Assembly (NCBI RefSeq): GCF_037113415.1
Contig: NZ_CP146608.1
Coordinates: forward strand, 3,058,501 to 3,122,500
Origin: Devosia sp. XK-2
Lineage (GTDB): Bacteria; Pseudomonadota; Alphaproteobacteria; Rhizobiales; Devosiaceae
Direction of reading: 5' to 3'
Length of the DNA: 64,000 nt
The notes below the pieces were generated by a model. The model had not been told where the DNA came from, did not search any database, and worked only from the letters and a program-made list of their open reading frames with translations. The first letter of the stretch is position 1. Every line of letters starts with the position of its first letter. Position numbers and translations under genes: made by a program. This document shows positions 1 through 8,750 of this stretch, piece after piece.

Positions 1-321
1 CATGCCGTTCTGCAGCACGGCGCCGAGCCCGAAAGTGGTGAGCAAGGGCAGTAGGAAACCGCCCCGGATCGTGCGCGCAAAAAGTGTCGCCTGCAGCACC
101 CAGCCCAGCGCCGCCATAACCGGGATGACCGCAGCAACGGCCCACCATACAGGCAGTCCGAGCACTTCAACGGCAAACAGCACCAGATAGGCGCCAAAAA
201 TGGCCAGGTCGCCATGGGCCAGGTTGATGAAGCGGATGACGCCGAACATCAGCGATAATCCGGCAGCGAGGATGGCGTAATATCCGCCGAGCAATACGCC
301 CTGAATCAATGCGTCAAGCAT
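1..321 (-). CDS. livH: Branched-chain amino acid-type ABC transporter permease (LivH), partial
   Basis: The first 107 codons are visible and the frame runs off the left edge without a stop. The N-terminus has the LivH pattern: a hydrophobic helix with GGYYAILAAGLSLMFGV, then the conserved INLAHGDLAIFGAY segment, then a second membrane span rich in V, W and A. LivH is one of two inner-membrane permeases of HAAT-family importers. The start ATG lies just inside the livF stop region (8-base overlap), so it is translated from the same message. It is the last visible gene of the operon starting near 6557. The partner LivM is not in the window and may follow outside it. The substrate is probably whatever the associated dehydrogenases and esterase process, not necessarily leucine; that is inference. 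Confidence 0.93.
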   Translation of the reverse strand, partial: MLDALIQGVLLGGYYAILAAGLSLMFGVIRFINLAHGDLAIFGAYLVLFAVEVLGLPVWWAVAAVIPVMAALGWVLQATLFARTIRGGFLLPLLTTFGLGAVLQNGM

Positions 322-1039
322 GGATGGTCTCTTTCTGGGTGAGCCCGAAATAGGCCTGGGTAACGGCCTGTTTGCCTAGAGCCCCAGGCACCCCCTCGAG
401 CGCGACGCGGCCCTCGAGCATACAGATGACGCGGTCGGCAAAGGCCATGGCCCGGTCGAGATCCTGTTCCACCACGATCATTGCCGTATCGCCCTTGGCC
501 TTGAGCCCGGCCAATTGTTCGTAGAGCCCTTCAATGGCGACTGGCGAAAGGCCCAATGAGACCTCATCGAGCAGCAGTACGCGCGGATTGCTCATCAGTG
601 CCCGGCCGATGGCGACCGCTTGCCGCTGCCCGCCGGAAAGCCCCCCGGCCGGCACATGGAGCAGGGACTTGAGGAAAGGCAGCGCATCCACCACGCCATC
701 GAGCGTCCAACTGCCCCGGCGCCCGTTTTCTCCCGCTACCAGGAGATTGTCCTTCACTGTCATGTCCGCGAACAGGCGGCGCCCCTCGGGCACCATTGCA
801 ATGCCGCCGGCGACCCGCCGGGACGGGGCGTGCTCGGTCACGTCCAGCCCCTCGAGCATAATCCTGCCCGCCTCCGCCCGGTGAACTCCGGCGATCGTCC
901 GGAACAATGTGGTTTTGCCAGCGCCATTGGCCCCGATGACCCCGAGTACTTGACCGGCAGCAAGGTCGAAAGACACCTCCCTCACTGCAGTCAGCAATCC
1001 ATGCCCGGCCACGAGCCGCTCCACGGTCAGCACGCTCAT
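314..1039 (-). CDS. livF: ABC transporter ATP-binding protein, LivF type
   Basis: This 241-aa ATPase subunit belongs to a HAAT-type importer. Walker A is GANGAGKTT near residue 35, the signature is LSGGQRQ, and Walker B is RVLLLDE followed by the LivF-typical SLGLSP. The frame is open further upstream, but the start is set at MSVLTVERL because its ATG overlaps the livG stop in an ATGA arrangement, and upstream residues look like non-coding arginine/glycine-rich translation. It energises uptake at the cytoplasmic face together with LivG. It lies between livG and livH in an unbroken minus-strand operon. Confidence 0.95.
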   Translation of the reverse strand: MSVLTVERLVAGHGLLTAVREVSFDLAAGQVLGVIGANGAGKTTLFRTIAGVHRAEAGRIMLEGLDVTEHAPSRRVAGGIAMVPEGRRLFADMTVKDNLLVAGENGRRGSWTLDGVVDALPFLKSLLHVPAGGLSGGQRQAVAIGRALMSNPRVLLLDEVSLGLSPVAIEGLYEQLAGLKAKGDTAMIVVEQDLDRAMAFADRVICMLEGRVALEGVPGALGKQAVTQAYFGLTQKETIHA

Positions 1040-1782
1040 GCCCCGCCTCCCCCAAGATAGGCCCGCCGCACTTCCGCATCGGCCATCACGGCATCCGGAT
1101 GTCCTTCGGCAATGACCTCGCCCGCGCTCATGCAGACCAGGCGATCGATCACCCGGACAAGCGCATGCAGAATGTGCTCGATCCACACGATGGTGACGCC
1201 ATCGGCCCTGAGCTGGCCGACCAGGGCCACCAGCACATTGAGCTCGGCTTCGGTCAGTCCGCCGCCAATCTCGTCAAGCAGGATGACGCGAGGCCCGGTT
1301 GCCAGCGCTCGGGCCAGTTCCAGGCGCTTGCGATCCAGCAATCCCAAGGCTGCGGCCGGCCGATTGGCGTGGTGCAGCAAGGCGCATCGCTCCAGCGCCT
1401 CGGCGACCCTGTCTTCGGCGGCACGCCCGGAAAGGCCAGCCCCGAATTGCGCGGCCACCAGGGCGTTTTGATAAACAGAAAGCCCCAGAAAGGGCCTGGG
1501 CACTTGATGCGTGCGGGCGATACCCGACCGACACCTAGCCGCAGCACCCGTGCCGGTCAGCTCGGCACCGGCAAACCGGACGGTGCCGGCCGACGCGCGG
1601 AGCGCGCCGGCCAGAACACCGAACAATGTGGTTTTGCCGGCGCCATTTGGACCGACAATGCCCACCGCCTCGCCTGGGGCCACCACAAGATCGACCGACT
1701 TCAGCACCTTGAAGGCGCCGAAGCTTTTGTCGATGCCCGAGCAGGCGAGCATGGGCTGGGCAGTCGTCGGATCAGCGCCCAT
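1036..1782 (-). CDS. livG: ABC transporter ATP-binding protein, LivG type
   Basis: This is a 248-aa ATPase. Walker A is GPNGAGKTT near residue 43, Walker B is RVILLDEIGGGL, and the switch histidine lies in WIEHIL. The usual LSGGQ/LPYG signature is replaced by LGLLDRKRLE just before the ARAL segment, a relaxed form I believe occurs in some LivG proteins. It starts 3 bases after the stop of the binding-protein gene and overlaps livF by 4 bases, so coupled translation is likely. It is the second ATPase of the HAAT transporter in this operon. Confidence 0.94.
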   Translation of the reverse strand: MGADPTTAQPMLACSGIDKSFGAFKVLKSVDLVVAPGEAVGIVGPNGAGKTTLFGVLAGALRASAGTVRFAGAELTGTGAAARCRSGIARTHQVPRPFLGLSVYQNALVAAQFGAGLSGRAAEDRVAEALERCALLHHANRPAAALGLLDRKRLELARALATGPRVILLDEIGGGLTEAELNVLVALVGQLRADGVTIVWIEHILHALVRVIDRLVCMSAGEVIAEGHPDAVMADAEVRRAYLGGGGA

Positions 1783-1785
1783 GGT

Positions 1786-3117
1786 TCAGCCTTGCACCCT
1801 GTAGGCTGTCATGTCGGCGGTGGTCGGCACGAAAGGATGACCGGCATTGGAGACGATGTTGAGATCGTATTCCCAGGGCCCTTCGGCAGCCTTGATCCAT
1901 TGGACGCCCACCAGGCCCGTGGTGGCGCAATTGGGCACCGGGCCGCTGGTGAAGTCGATCGGGCCCACCGCTGTTTCTGCCTTGAGCCCCGCCAGCGCTT
2001 GCGCCAGCATCGATTTGTCCTTGGGATTACCCGAACTGGCGAGCGCGGCCACAGCGGCATCGAGCAGCGAGGCATTGGCGCCCACCTGCTGGTTCCACTG
2101 CTTGCCCACGCTCACCTCGTAACCTTCGGCGATGACGCGGCTGCTCATTCCGGTGGCCGGCGAGGTGAAGGGGAAGAGCTTGTGCCAATAGGCGCCGGCA
2201 TGCAGCCCATAGCCAAGCGAGCCCATCGATTCCAGTTCGGCCGGAAACAACCCAGCCTTGGCGAGCTGACAGATCTTGATCTGCTGGGCGAGCCCCTTCT
2301 GCGCCGCCTGACGCCAGAACACCGGGAAATCCGGCGGGAAGGGGAAGGTGTTGAAAATCTCGCAGCCTTCGTCGCGGAAGAGATTGATCTGGGTGGAGAA
2401 GTCGGCCGTGCCGTTTTCATAGGGGCCGGCATCGACCATGGTAAAACCGGCCTTTTCCAGTTCCGGCAGCAATAGACCCCGAATGGCATTGCCATCGGCA
2501 TCGTTGGGCAAGAGCACACCCACCTTCTTGTTGGTTTCCACCTTGCTCCACTGATCGGCATAAAGAGTGGCGAAATTGCCCACCCCGAAGCAGAAGTGGT
2601 AGGTCCACTTGAACGGCGATGGCTCGCCCGGCTTGGCACCGCGGCCGAAATAGAAGGACTCCCAGGGTGCGGTTGTGCTGAGGCAGGGCACGCCGGCCGC
2701 CTCGCAGGCATCGGCCACGGGATTGACCGTTTCCGGCGTCGAAGAGGCCAGCATCAGATCCACGGCCTCGCCATTGATCAAATCCTTGGCGACCTGGCTG
2801 GCGCGCACTGGATCGGACTGGGTGTCGGCCAAGATGAGCTGAATGCCAAAACGCTTGTCGCTGACTTGAACACCATCGGCCATATGGCGGTTGAACTGTT
2901 CGACGAGGAATGCATCGCCTTCGCCGAAGACGCCCAGCGGACCGGAGCGCGGACCGACAAAACCCACGCGGACAACCTCGTCTCCCTGCGCAAAGGCCGA
3001 GCGGACGCCGGCAGGCATGGCCAGCGCAGCGGCGGCACCACCGGCAATGGCCGCTGCCGATTTGATGAAATGACGCCGCGTGACGCCGTGGCCGCTAAAG
3101 GTCTTTTGGATGCTCAT
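1786..3117 (-). CDS. ABC transporter substrate-binding protein, HAAT family, Tat signal
   Basis: This 443-aa periplasmic binding protein has a Periplasmic_Binding_6-like type I fold. The N-terminus carries a Tat signal: the twin arginine of RRHFIKS near residue 16, an alanine-rich hydrophobic stretch, and a cleavage-like SAFAQ. The mature part begins with VRVGFVGPRSGPLG, typical of branched-chain amino acid/amide/urea binders. The start MSIQKTF is preceded by a GGGAGGGA ribosome site; an upstream in-frame codon lacks one. Position after the esterase and before livG assigns it to the LivGFH transporter. Export by Tat suggests folding before secretion. Ligand is unknown; the operon suggests an aromatic ester, alcohol or aldehyde. 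Confidence 0.92.
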   Translation of the reverse strand: MSIQKTFSGHGVTRRHFIKSAAAIAGGAAAALAMPAGVRSAFAQGDEVVRVGFVGPRSGPLGVFGEGDAFLVEQFNRHMADGVQVSDKRFGIQLILADTQSDPVRASQVAKDLINGEAVDLMLASSTPETVNPVADACEAAGVPCLSTTAPWESFYFGRGAKPGEPSPFKWTYHFCFGVGNFATLYADQWSKVETNKKVGVLLPNDADGNAIRGLLLPELEKAGFTMVDAGPYENGTADFSTQINLFRDEGCEIFNTFPFPPDFPVFWRQAAQKGLAQQIKICQLAKAGLFPAELESMGSLGYGLHAGAYWHKLFPFTSPATGMSSRVIAEGYEVSVGKQWNQQVGANASLLDAAVAALASSGNPKDKSMLAQALAGLKAETAVGPIDFTSGPVPNCATTGLVGVQWIKAAEGPWEYDLNIVSNAGHPFVPTTADMTAYRVQG

Positions 3118-3183
3118 GGTTCCCTCCCTGGATGTGAGCAGCACGCGAACCGGCCTCCCAACCGGTTCGCTGCAATCGAAATG

Positions 3184-4071
3184 TCAGGCTGTGTGGTGGC
3201 GTATGAAGGCGCCGGCCTCCTCAATGGAGGCCATGCCTTCCTCCAGCATCGGTGCGAAGAGCTGCCAGGAATGGCACATGCCGTCCCAGACCTTGAGTTC
3301 GGCATTGCCGCCCGAAGAATTGATGCGCTCGGCCAGCGTAACGCTGTCGTCGCGCAGCAATTCCCAGGAGCCCACATGCACCAGCACCGGCGGCAGGCCC
3401 GACACATCGCCGTAAAACGGCGTTACCTGAGGCGAACGCAGGTCTCCGCTGCCGACATAGACAGCGTTGAAGAGGTCCATCAGGCCACGATTGACCAAGG
3501 GGGCATCGGCCTGGCTGCGGTGGGATTCCCCCTCGCTCGCCAAGTCCAATGCTGGCGACATCAGCACGAGACTAGACGGCAGTGGCACACCGCTATCTCG
3601 CGCCCGCACTGCCGTCGCCAGCGCTAGGTTTCCGCCGGCCGAGTCGCCACTGAGGACGATGGAGGCCGGGGCATAACCGTGGTCCAGTGCCCAGAGATAG
3701 GCCGCATAGGCATCCTCGTGAGCCGTGGGCGCCGGGTGTTCGGGCGCGAGCCGGTAATCGACGCTGAGCACTGTTGCGCCGCCGGTTCTGGCCAGATGCG
3801 TGGCAATGGTGCGGTGCGAGCGGGGTGAGCCGAAGAGAAAGCCTCCGCCGTGATAGTAGATCACCAGCCGGTTTTTGTCGCTGCCTGGCAAGCGGATCAG
3901 GTCCGCCGGGCATGGCCCCACGGAAATGGTTTCAATCATTGCGCCGTCGGCGATTGGCGTCTGGGCGTTGATGGCCTCGAACCATTCCCGCATTTGCGGC
4001 GGACCGGCATTGGGTGGCGGCGGATTTTCGGCGCTGACTTTCAGGATGAAATCGAGCTGTTCCCTGGACAT
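3184..4071 (-). CDS. Alpha/beta hydrolase, hormone-sensitive-lipase family esterase
   Basis: This is a 295-aa esterase of bacterial family IV. The oxyanion motif HGGG is in YYHGGGFLFG near residue 77, the nucleophile elbow is GDSAGGN near residue 144, and the late His is probably the one in MCHSWQ. No signal peptide is seen, so it acts in the cytoplasm. The start ATG is preceded by GAGGAAG at correct spacing; a TTG overlapping the SDR stop is also in frame. It sits between the SDR dehydrogenase and the binding protein. Inference: it hydrolyses the imported ester so that the released alcohol can be oxidised by the two upstream dehydrogenases. Confidence 0.93.
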   Translation of the reverse strand: MSREQLDFILKVSAENPPPPNAGPPQMREWFEAINAQTPIADGAMIETISVGPCPADLIRLPGSDKNRLVIYYHGGGFLFGSPRSHRTIATHLARTGGATVLSVDYRLAPEHPAPTAHEDAYAAYLWALDHGYAPASIVLSGDSAGGNLALATAVRARDSGVPLPSSLVLMSPALDLASEGESHRSQADAPLVNRGLMDLFNAVYVGSGDLRSPQVTPFYGDVSGLPPVLVHVGSWELLRDDSVTLAERINSSGGNAELKVWDGMCHSWQLFAPMLEEGMASIEEAGAFIRHHTA

Positions 4072-4082
4072 GATCCGCTTCC

Positions 4083-4850
4083 TCAAATGTAGGTGGATGC
4101 GAGCCCGCCATCGACCGGCAGGTTGATCCCGTTGATCCAGCGGGCGGCATCGGACAGAAGGAATGTCACCGGTGGCGCGATTTCATCGCCGAAACCGGGT
4201 CGCTTCATGCGCGGAGCATCGTTGGCGACGCGCTCTTCGCCAAGCATGGTGACGAAGTCGCCGAGGATCGGGGTGAAGACCGGACCCGGTGCGACGCAGT
4301 TCATCCGCAGGTCGGATTTGAGGAACAGCTCCTGCGCCCGGGCGAACGTCCAGACGATCAGCGCCTCCTTGAAATACTGGTAGCAGGTTTCCTGCGGCAC
4401 GGGATTGGCCGCTAGCCAAGCTTCGCCTTCGGCAAAGCTCCCGGTGGTCGCCAGCGCCTTGTGCAAGTCCAGCCGCTGCTGCCACTCGCCGCCAAGCACG
4501 GAGGCAAAATTGACAATGGACGAACCCGGCACCAGCCGCCCCACGACACCCTCCGTGAGGTGACGCAGACCGAGATAATTGACCCGCGCAACCAGATCCT
4601 TGTCGGCGGTGCCGGGAACACCGGCCGCGTTGACCAGACCGTCGAAACGATCCGGCAGCGCCGCAATCGCAGCATCGATGCTGGCAGGATCACCGAGATC
4701 GGCCTTCACGAAGCCGTCCAGCGTGATGAGCGGGTCATTGCGGTCCACGCCGATAACGCGGGCGCCAGAAAAGCGGACCAGGCGCGCCACCTCTCCACCA
4801 ATGCCCGAAGAGGCGCCGGTGACGACAATGGTTTTTCCTGAAAGGTTCAT
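4083..4850 (-). CDS. SDR-family dehydrogenase, resembling coniferyl-alcohol dehydrogenase
   Basis: This 255-aa short-chain dehydrogenase has the cofactor motif TGASSGIG near the N-terminus, an acidic DR after beta-2 indicating NAD(H), NAAG, and a YxxxK catalytic pair in CYQYFKEAL. The unusually short first half, the extended insert before the Tyr, and the ending WINGINLPVDGG resemble the coniferyl-alcohol dehydrogenase / 3-alpha-hydroxysteroid dehydrogenase subgroup. MNLSGK is chosen as the start because GGAGAG precedes it by about 8 bases. It lies 23 bases after the aldehyde dehydrogenase. The likely role is oxidation of an alcohol to the aldehyde handled by its neighbour; the exact substrate is not determinable here. 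Confidence 0.9.
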   Translation of the reverse strand: MNLSGKTIVVTGASSGIGGEVARLVRFSGARVIGVDRNDPLITLDGFVKADLGDPASIDAAIAALPDRFDGLVNAAGVPGTADKDLVARVNYLGLRHLTEGVVGRLVPGSSIVNFASVLGGEWQQRLDLHKALATTGSFAEGEAWLAANPVPQETCYQYFKEALIVWTFARAQELFLKSDLRMNCVAPGPVFTPILGDFVTMLGEERVANDAPRMKRPGFGDEIAPPVTFLLSDAARWINGINLPVDGGLASTYI

Positions 4851-4873
4851 GATCATTCTCTCCTGGATGGCGG

Positions 4874-6346
4874 TCAGAACGGATAGGCCGTGGCCTGGTC
4901 CTTGACCGAGATCCACATCCACTGGGTGAATTCCTCGATATCGGCCGGGCCGCCGATACGGCTGCCATTGCCGGACTTGCCGCGCCCGCCAAAGGGAGCG
5001 AAGGGGCCGCCATTGACCGTCTGGTCGTTGATGTGGAGCTGGCCGACATTGAGCTGTTCGCCCAAAGCCAGGGCGCGGCCGGAGGCGGCCGAGATCACGC
5101 CGGCAGCCAGGCCGTAATCCGACATATTGGCGATTTCGATGGCTTCCTCGTCCGAACCGAAGCGGACGATGCAGGCGACCGGCCCGAAGATTTCCTCTTC
5201 AAAGGCGCGCATGCCGGGCCTGACCCCATCAAGCACAGTGGCGGCGTAAAAGCGCCCGTCATGCGTGCCGCCCGCCAGGAGCTTGGCACCCTTGGCAACG
5301 GCGTCGTCGACAATGGCCTGGATGGTGGCGACCTGCCCGTCCGAAATGATCGGCCCCAAGGCGACACGGCCCGATGAAGGATCGCCTGCCGGCAGATGGG
5401 CAGCTTTGGCAACAAGCTTTTCGGTTAGCGCTTCGGCGACGGTTTCCTGGGCCAGGATCAGCCCAGTGGCCATGCAGATCTGCCCCTGATGCAGGAAGGC
5501 GCCCCAGGCCGCGTTGGAGGCGGCCACGTCGAGGTCCGCATCGTCGAGCACGATCAATGCATTCTTGCCGCCCAGTTCAAGCTGCACCTTCTTGAGGTGT
5601 TTGCCGCAAAGTTCGCCCACTTTCGAGCCGCCACGCGCTGAGCCGGTGAACGACACCATGGCGATGTTGGGATCGGTGCAGATGGCCTCGCCGGCATCGG
5701 CGCCACCCGGCACGATCTGCAGCACGCCCTTGGGTAAGCCCGCTTCCTCGAAAATGCGGGCAATAATGATACCGCCGCTGATGGCCGTGCGCGGATCGGG
5801 CTTGTGAACCACGGCATTGCCGAGCGCCAGTGCTGCGGCAATGGCGCGGACCGAGAGCACGAGCGGAAAGTTGAAGGGCGAGATCACCCCAACGACGCCA
5901 TGCGGGACGCGCTTGGCATAATTGGTGCGATCGTCGAAACCGGAGAGAACCAGACCCGTCGGCTGGGTTGCGAGATTAGCGGCATGACGGATGAACAGCG
6001 CGCCATGCTCGATTTCGATGCTCGCCTTGGGCTGGATCGAGCCGCTCTCTCGCATGATCCAGCCGATCAGTTCCTCGCCATTGGCCACCAGCAGGTCGGC
6101 GGCCTTGTTGAGAATGGCAGCTCGCTCGGTGGGCAGGGTTTTCGCCCAGGCGCGCTGGGCCTGTTTGGCCTCGGCAGCGGCGCGGGCGATATCGGCAGGT
6201 CCGCCAAGGCCAACACTGGCCAATAGCGCATCGGTGGCCGGGTCGCGCACTTCAATGGCGCCAGCGCCGGTCGTCTGCCAGTCGCTGAACAGCGCCTTGC
6301 CGCTCCACCGTTCGACGGCGATGAAATTGGGGCTTTGAATGTTCAC
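4874..6346 (-). CDS. Aldehyde dehydrogenase, benzaldehyde dehydrogenase-like
   Basis: This 490-aa NAD(P)-dependent aldehyde dehydrogenase has the Rossmann motif FTGSARGGSKVGE, the catalytic Glu in LELGGKN, the catalytic Cys in GQICMATG, and EEEIFGPVACI near the C-terminus. The H-x-G-Q-I-C-M pattern and overall sequence resemble XylC/benzaldehyde dehydrogenases. The start is GTG, six bases after a strong GGAGGAG site; no ATG nearby fits better. It is the first gene of the minus-strand operon, about 210 bases downstream of a sigma-54 promoter. Expected reaction: aromatic aldehyde to acid. The acid's further breakdown is not encoded in this window. Confidence 0.93.
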   Translation of the reverse strand: MNIQSPNFIAVERWSGKALFSDWQTTGAGAIEVRDPATDALLASVGLGGPADIARAAAEAKQAQRAWAKTLPTERAAILNKAADLLVANGEELIGWIMRESGSIQPKASIEIEHGALFIRHAANLATQPTGLVLSGFDDRTNYAKRVPHGVVGVISPFNFPLVLSVRAIAAALALGNAVVHKPDPRTAISGGIIIARIFEEAGLPKGVLQIVPGGADAGEAICTDPNIAMVSFTGSARGGSKVGELCGKHLKKVQLELGGKNALIVLDDADLDVAASNAAWGAFLHQGQICMATGLILAQETVAEALTEKLVAKAAHLPAGDPSSGRVALGPIISDGQVATIQAIVDDAVAKGAKLLAGGTHDGRFYAATVLDGVRPGMRAFEEEIFGPVACIVRFGSDEEAIEIANMSDYGLAAGVISAASGRALALGEQLNVGQLHINDQTVNGGPFAPFGGRGKSGNGSRIGGPADIEEFTQWMWISVKDQATAYPF

Positions 6347-6568
6347 GTCGTGCTCCTCCTTGTGCCGGCAAGCGGCTTGCTTCTGAACCCGGCCCAAGGC
6401 CGGATGCCGCGAAGGAGGAGCGGGGCGTGGTGATAATCTCGCCTTTCAGGCAAGCCGATAGCGTTGACGAACAAGCGGTTTTTCCGCCTGCCGCCTTGGC
6501 TTGTCACAGACCGTATCGGTCGATGTCCTCCCACGCCCGTTTCCTCAAACGGGCTTGCCGACCAGACT

Positions 6569-6583
6569 GCAAAGCCCGTGCCA
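6569..6583 (-). promoter_or_regulatory. Sigma-54 (-24/-12) promoter of the aldehyde dehydrogenase operon
   Basis: Read on the minus strand the site is TGGCAC, five bases (GGGCT), TTGC, preceded by T and followed by A. This is an exact match to the RpoN consensus including the 5-base spacer. Predicted transcription start is about 6557, giving a leader of roughly 210 bases. It faces the operon and sits below a gene for a sigma-54 activator, so the assignment is well supported by context. Confidence 0.88.
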
Positions 6584-6702
6584 AACGCCCTCCAGACAAG
6601 GTCGGGACCAGACAAACTTGTTTGATCTCAGGACTTTGGCACGGCCGGCAGCGAGGCAATGAACAGATCAAATCCGCAAAACCAGCGTAGGGCCTTCTCG
6701 GA

Positions 6703-6736
6703 TTTCATGAAACGTGCTGGCCATTATTCATGAAAT
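6703..6736. promoter_or_regulatory. Candidate upstream activator sites: paired palindromes
   Basis: TTTCATGAAA (6703-6712) is a perfect 10-base palindrome and ATTCATGAAAT (6726-6736) contains the same 8-base core. Centres are 23 bases apart, about two helical turns, and lie near -150 and -173 relative to the predicted sigma-54 start. That resembles the spacing of XylR sites at the Pu promoter. They also lie 30-60 bases before the activator gene, so autoregulation is possible. The sequence differs from the known XylR/DmpR site. Confidence 0.55.
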
Positions 6737-6767
6737 AGTGAATCCTTGCCACGAGGGGAGACGTGAA

Positions 6768-8534
6768 ATGAAAACGCCAGACCGCTTGATTTCGCTGGCC
6801 GAAGCATCGCGCCAGGCCGATGGCATCCTGACACGTGGCAAAAGCAGCGAGCTCGAAACCGGCGCGGCCCCCACTTTCGAGGATCTCACCGAGGTCCTGC
6901 ACTTCGCCCTGGGCGACGGGCGCATCTGGCTCAACGATCAACGGGTGGTGCTGATGCAGTCCTCCGTGCTGGGACGGATGCGCGAGGAGATCATCGACGC
7001 CTTTGGGACTGACACGGCGCGCGCCATGTTCATGCGCATCGGCTATATGCAAGGCGTACGCGATGCCGAACTGATCCAGAAGCGCTGGCCCAATGAAGAC
7101 CTGACCCACGCGCTCGCTGCAGGCCCGCGCGTCCATACGCTCGAAGGCTTCGTCAAGGTGACGACGAAGCATTTCGAGTTCGACGGCAATAAGGGCACCT
7201 ATTTCGGTGAATTCCTGTGGGACGATTCGTCCGAGGCCGCCGAGCACCTGGCCAGCTATGGCATATCCACCCAGCCGGTCTGCTGGCTGCAGACCGGCTA
7301 TCCATCGGGTTATACCAGCAAGCTTTTTGGCAAGCCGGTGATCTTTCGCGAAGTCGAATGCGTCGGCATGGGCGCCAAGCATTGCACGGTCGTCGGGCAA
7401 AATGCCGAGGCCTGGGAAAAGGACGCGCCGGAGCGGGAATATTTCGGCCTGACCTGGAAGAACCGCAGGACCTATGCTGCGTTCCAGCAGGCGCCGGAGA
7501 CTTCCGAAACTGCGCAGGTCACCCCCGATGATGGCGAGGTGGCCGTCGGCGTTTCGGCCAGCTTTGTGCGCACAAGGCACCTGCTGCAAAAAGTTGCGGC
7601 CACCGACGCAACGGTTCTGTTCATCGGCGAGTCCGGCGTCGGCAAGGAATTGTTTTCGCGCCAATTGCACGAAATGAGCAGCCGCGCCGATGGCCCCTTC
7701 GTCGCCATCAACTGCGCCGCCATTCCCGACAATCTGGTGGAATCGGAATTGTTCGGCGTCGACAAGGGCGCTTTTACCGGCGCCACCAGCTCCCGCGCGG
7801 GCTATTTCGAAAGGGCCGGCGGCGGCACGCTGTTTCTCGATGAGGTCGCCTCTCTCGCCTATTCGGCCCAGGGCAAACTATTGCGAGCCTTGCAGGAACG
7901 CGAGATCGAGCGCGTCGGCGGCGTCCGGACCATCCCCGTCAATGTGCGCGTCGTGGCCGCGTCCAATGTCGATCTGGCCCAGGAAGTGGCGGCGGGACGC
8001 TTCCGCCAGGACCTCTATTTCCGCCTCTGCGTCTTCCCCGTGGCGATCCCCCCGCTGCGTGAGCGGCGCGACGACATCCCTTTGCTGATGGCGCATTTCC
8101 TCAAGCTCTATTCGGACCGCCATGGCCGAAAAATCCACGGCTTTACCCGTCGGGCCACCGAAGCGCTGCTCAAATATGATTATCCGGGCAATATTCGCGA
8201 GCTGCAGAACCTGATCGAGCGCGGCACCGTCTATGCCGACAATGACGGGCATATCGACGTGATGCATCTGTTCAGCGGCTCCGAACCATTACCGCCCTTT
8301 TCGGTGCGCCTGTCGCAGGATGGACGACTGGATCAGCAGCCATTTGCCGAACACGCCGCCGGCCGCCTGCCGGACGCCGCCATATCCTTTGAGGATATAG
8401 AGCGCGCCGCCTATCTTGCCGCGCTCGAACGCAACCACGGCAATGTCTCGGCGGCCGCGCGGGAACTCAAGCTGACACGCGCCAGTCTCGACTATCGCCT
8501 GACCAAGCTCGGCATTAGGGCAAAAATGCCCTGA
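6768..8534 (+). CDS. Sigma-54-dependent transcriptional activator, XylR/DmpR type
   Basis: This 588-aa regulator has four parts. An aromatic-sensing XylR_N plus V4R domain occupies about residues 35-225; it keeps [18 protein letters not shown] and the three Cys in PVCW, REVEC and AKHC that, by comparison with MopR/DmpR, would bind zinc. A linker follows. The AAA+ domain has Walker A GESGVGKE, the sigma-54 contact loop GAFTGA and Walker [11 protein letters not shown]-terminal Fis-type helix-turn-helix ends the protein ([21 protein letters not shown]). The start is MKTPDRL, preceded by GAGGGGAG. It should activate the divergent operon when an aromatic ligand binds. The conserved His and Trp of the pocket suggest a phenol-like ligand; this is inference. 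Confidence 0.95.
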   Translation: MKTPDRLISLAEASRQADGILTRGKSSELETGAAPTFEDLTEVLHFALGDGRIWLNDQRVVLMQSSVLGRMREEIIDAFGTDTARAMFMRIGYMQGVRDAELIQKRWPNEDLTHALAAGPRVHTLEGFVKVTTKHFEFDGNKGTYFGEFLWDDSSEAAEHLASYGISTQPVCWLQTGYPSGYTSKLFGKPVIFREVECVGMGAKHCTVVGQNAEAWEKDAPEREYFGLTWKNRRTYAAFQQAPETSETAQVTPDDGEVAVGVSASFVRTRHLLQKVAATDATVLFIGESGVGKELFSRQLHEMSSRADGPFVAINCAAIPDNLVESELFGVDKGAFTGATSSRAGYFERAGGGTLFLDEVASLAYSAQGKLLRALQEREIERVGGVRTIPVNVRVVAASNVDLAQEVAAGRFRQDLYFRLCVFPVAIPPLRERRDDIPLLMAHFLKLYSDRHGRKIHGFTRRATEALLKYDYPGNIRELQNLIERGTVYADNDGHIDVMHLFSGSEPLPPFSVRLSQDGRLDQQPFAEHAAGRLPDAAISFEDIERAAYLAALERNHGNVSAAARELKLTRASLDYRLTKLGIRAKMP

Positions 8535-8750
8535 CCGGCGCCGCCTAAGTGCGGCCTCGCACCGACGCCGCCAGGGCCTGGCTGCTTGACGTCATTCACG
8601 CACCGTTGCAGGCCCGCCACAGCGCCGGCTCACGAATCTGCGAGCAATTGCTCCTGTTAAGGTTTGCAGAGTATTGAAATTACAGCTGCGGGCCCGGGCA
8701 GATCGGATTCGATTTGTTCCTGGCCGGTCGTGACGCCGTCAGGAGCAATA

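Larger units (their letters stand above)
6347..6767. other. Divergent regulatory region between the aldehyde dehydrogenase operon and its activator
   Basis: This 421-base gap contains the leader of the minus-strand operon, a sigma-54 promoter at 6569-6583, a TTTGATC/GATCAAA inverted pair at 6621-6627 and 6666-6672, and two ATGAAA-type palindromes at 6703-6712 and 6726-6736 close to the activator's start. No coding signal is seen. Confidence 0.8.

Noticed and set aside
1036..1782. LivG as a degenerate pseudogene because of its odd signature
   Set aside because: The frame is intact, Walker motifs are complete, and the relaxed signature appears to occur in other LivG proteins.
6637..6652. Second TGGCAC on the plus strand, as a sigma-54 promoter for the activator gene
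   Set aside because: The -12 element is shifted by one base and reads GGCAG rather than TTGC; spacing and sequence are wrong.
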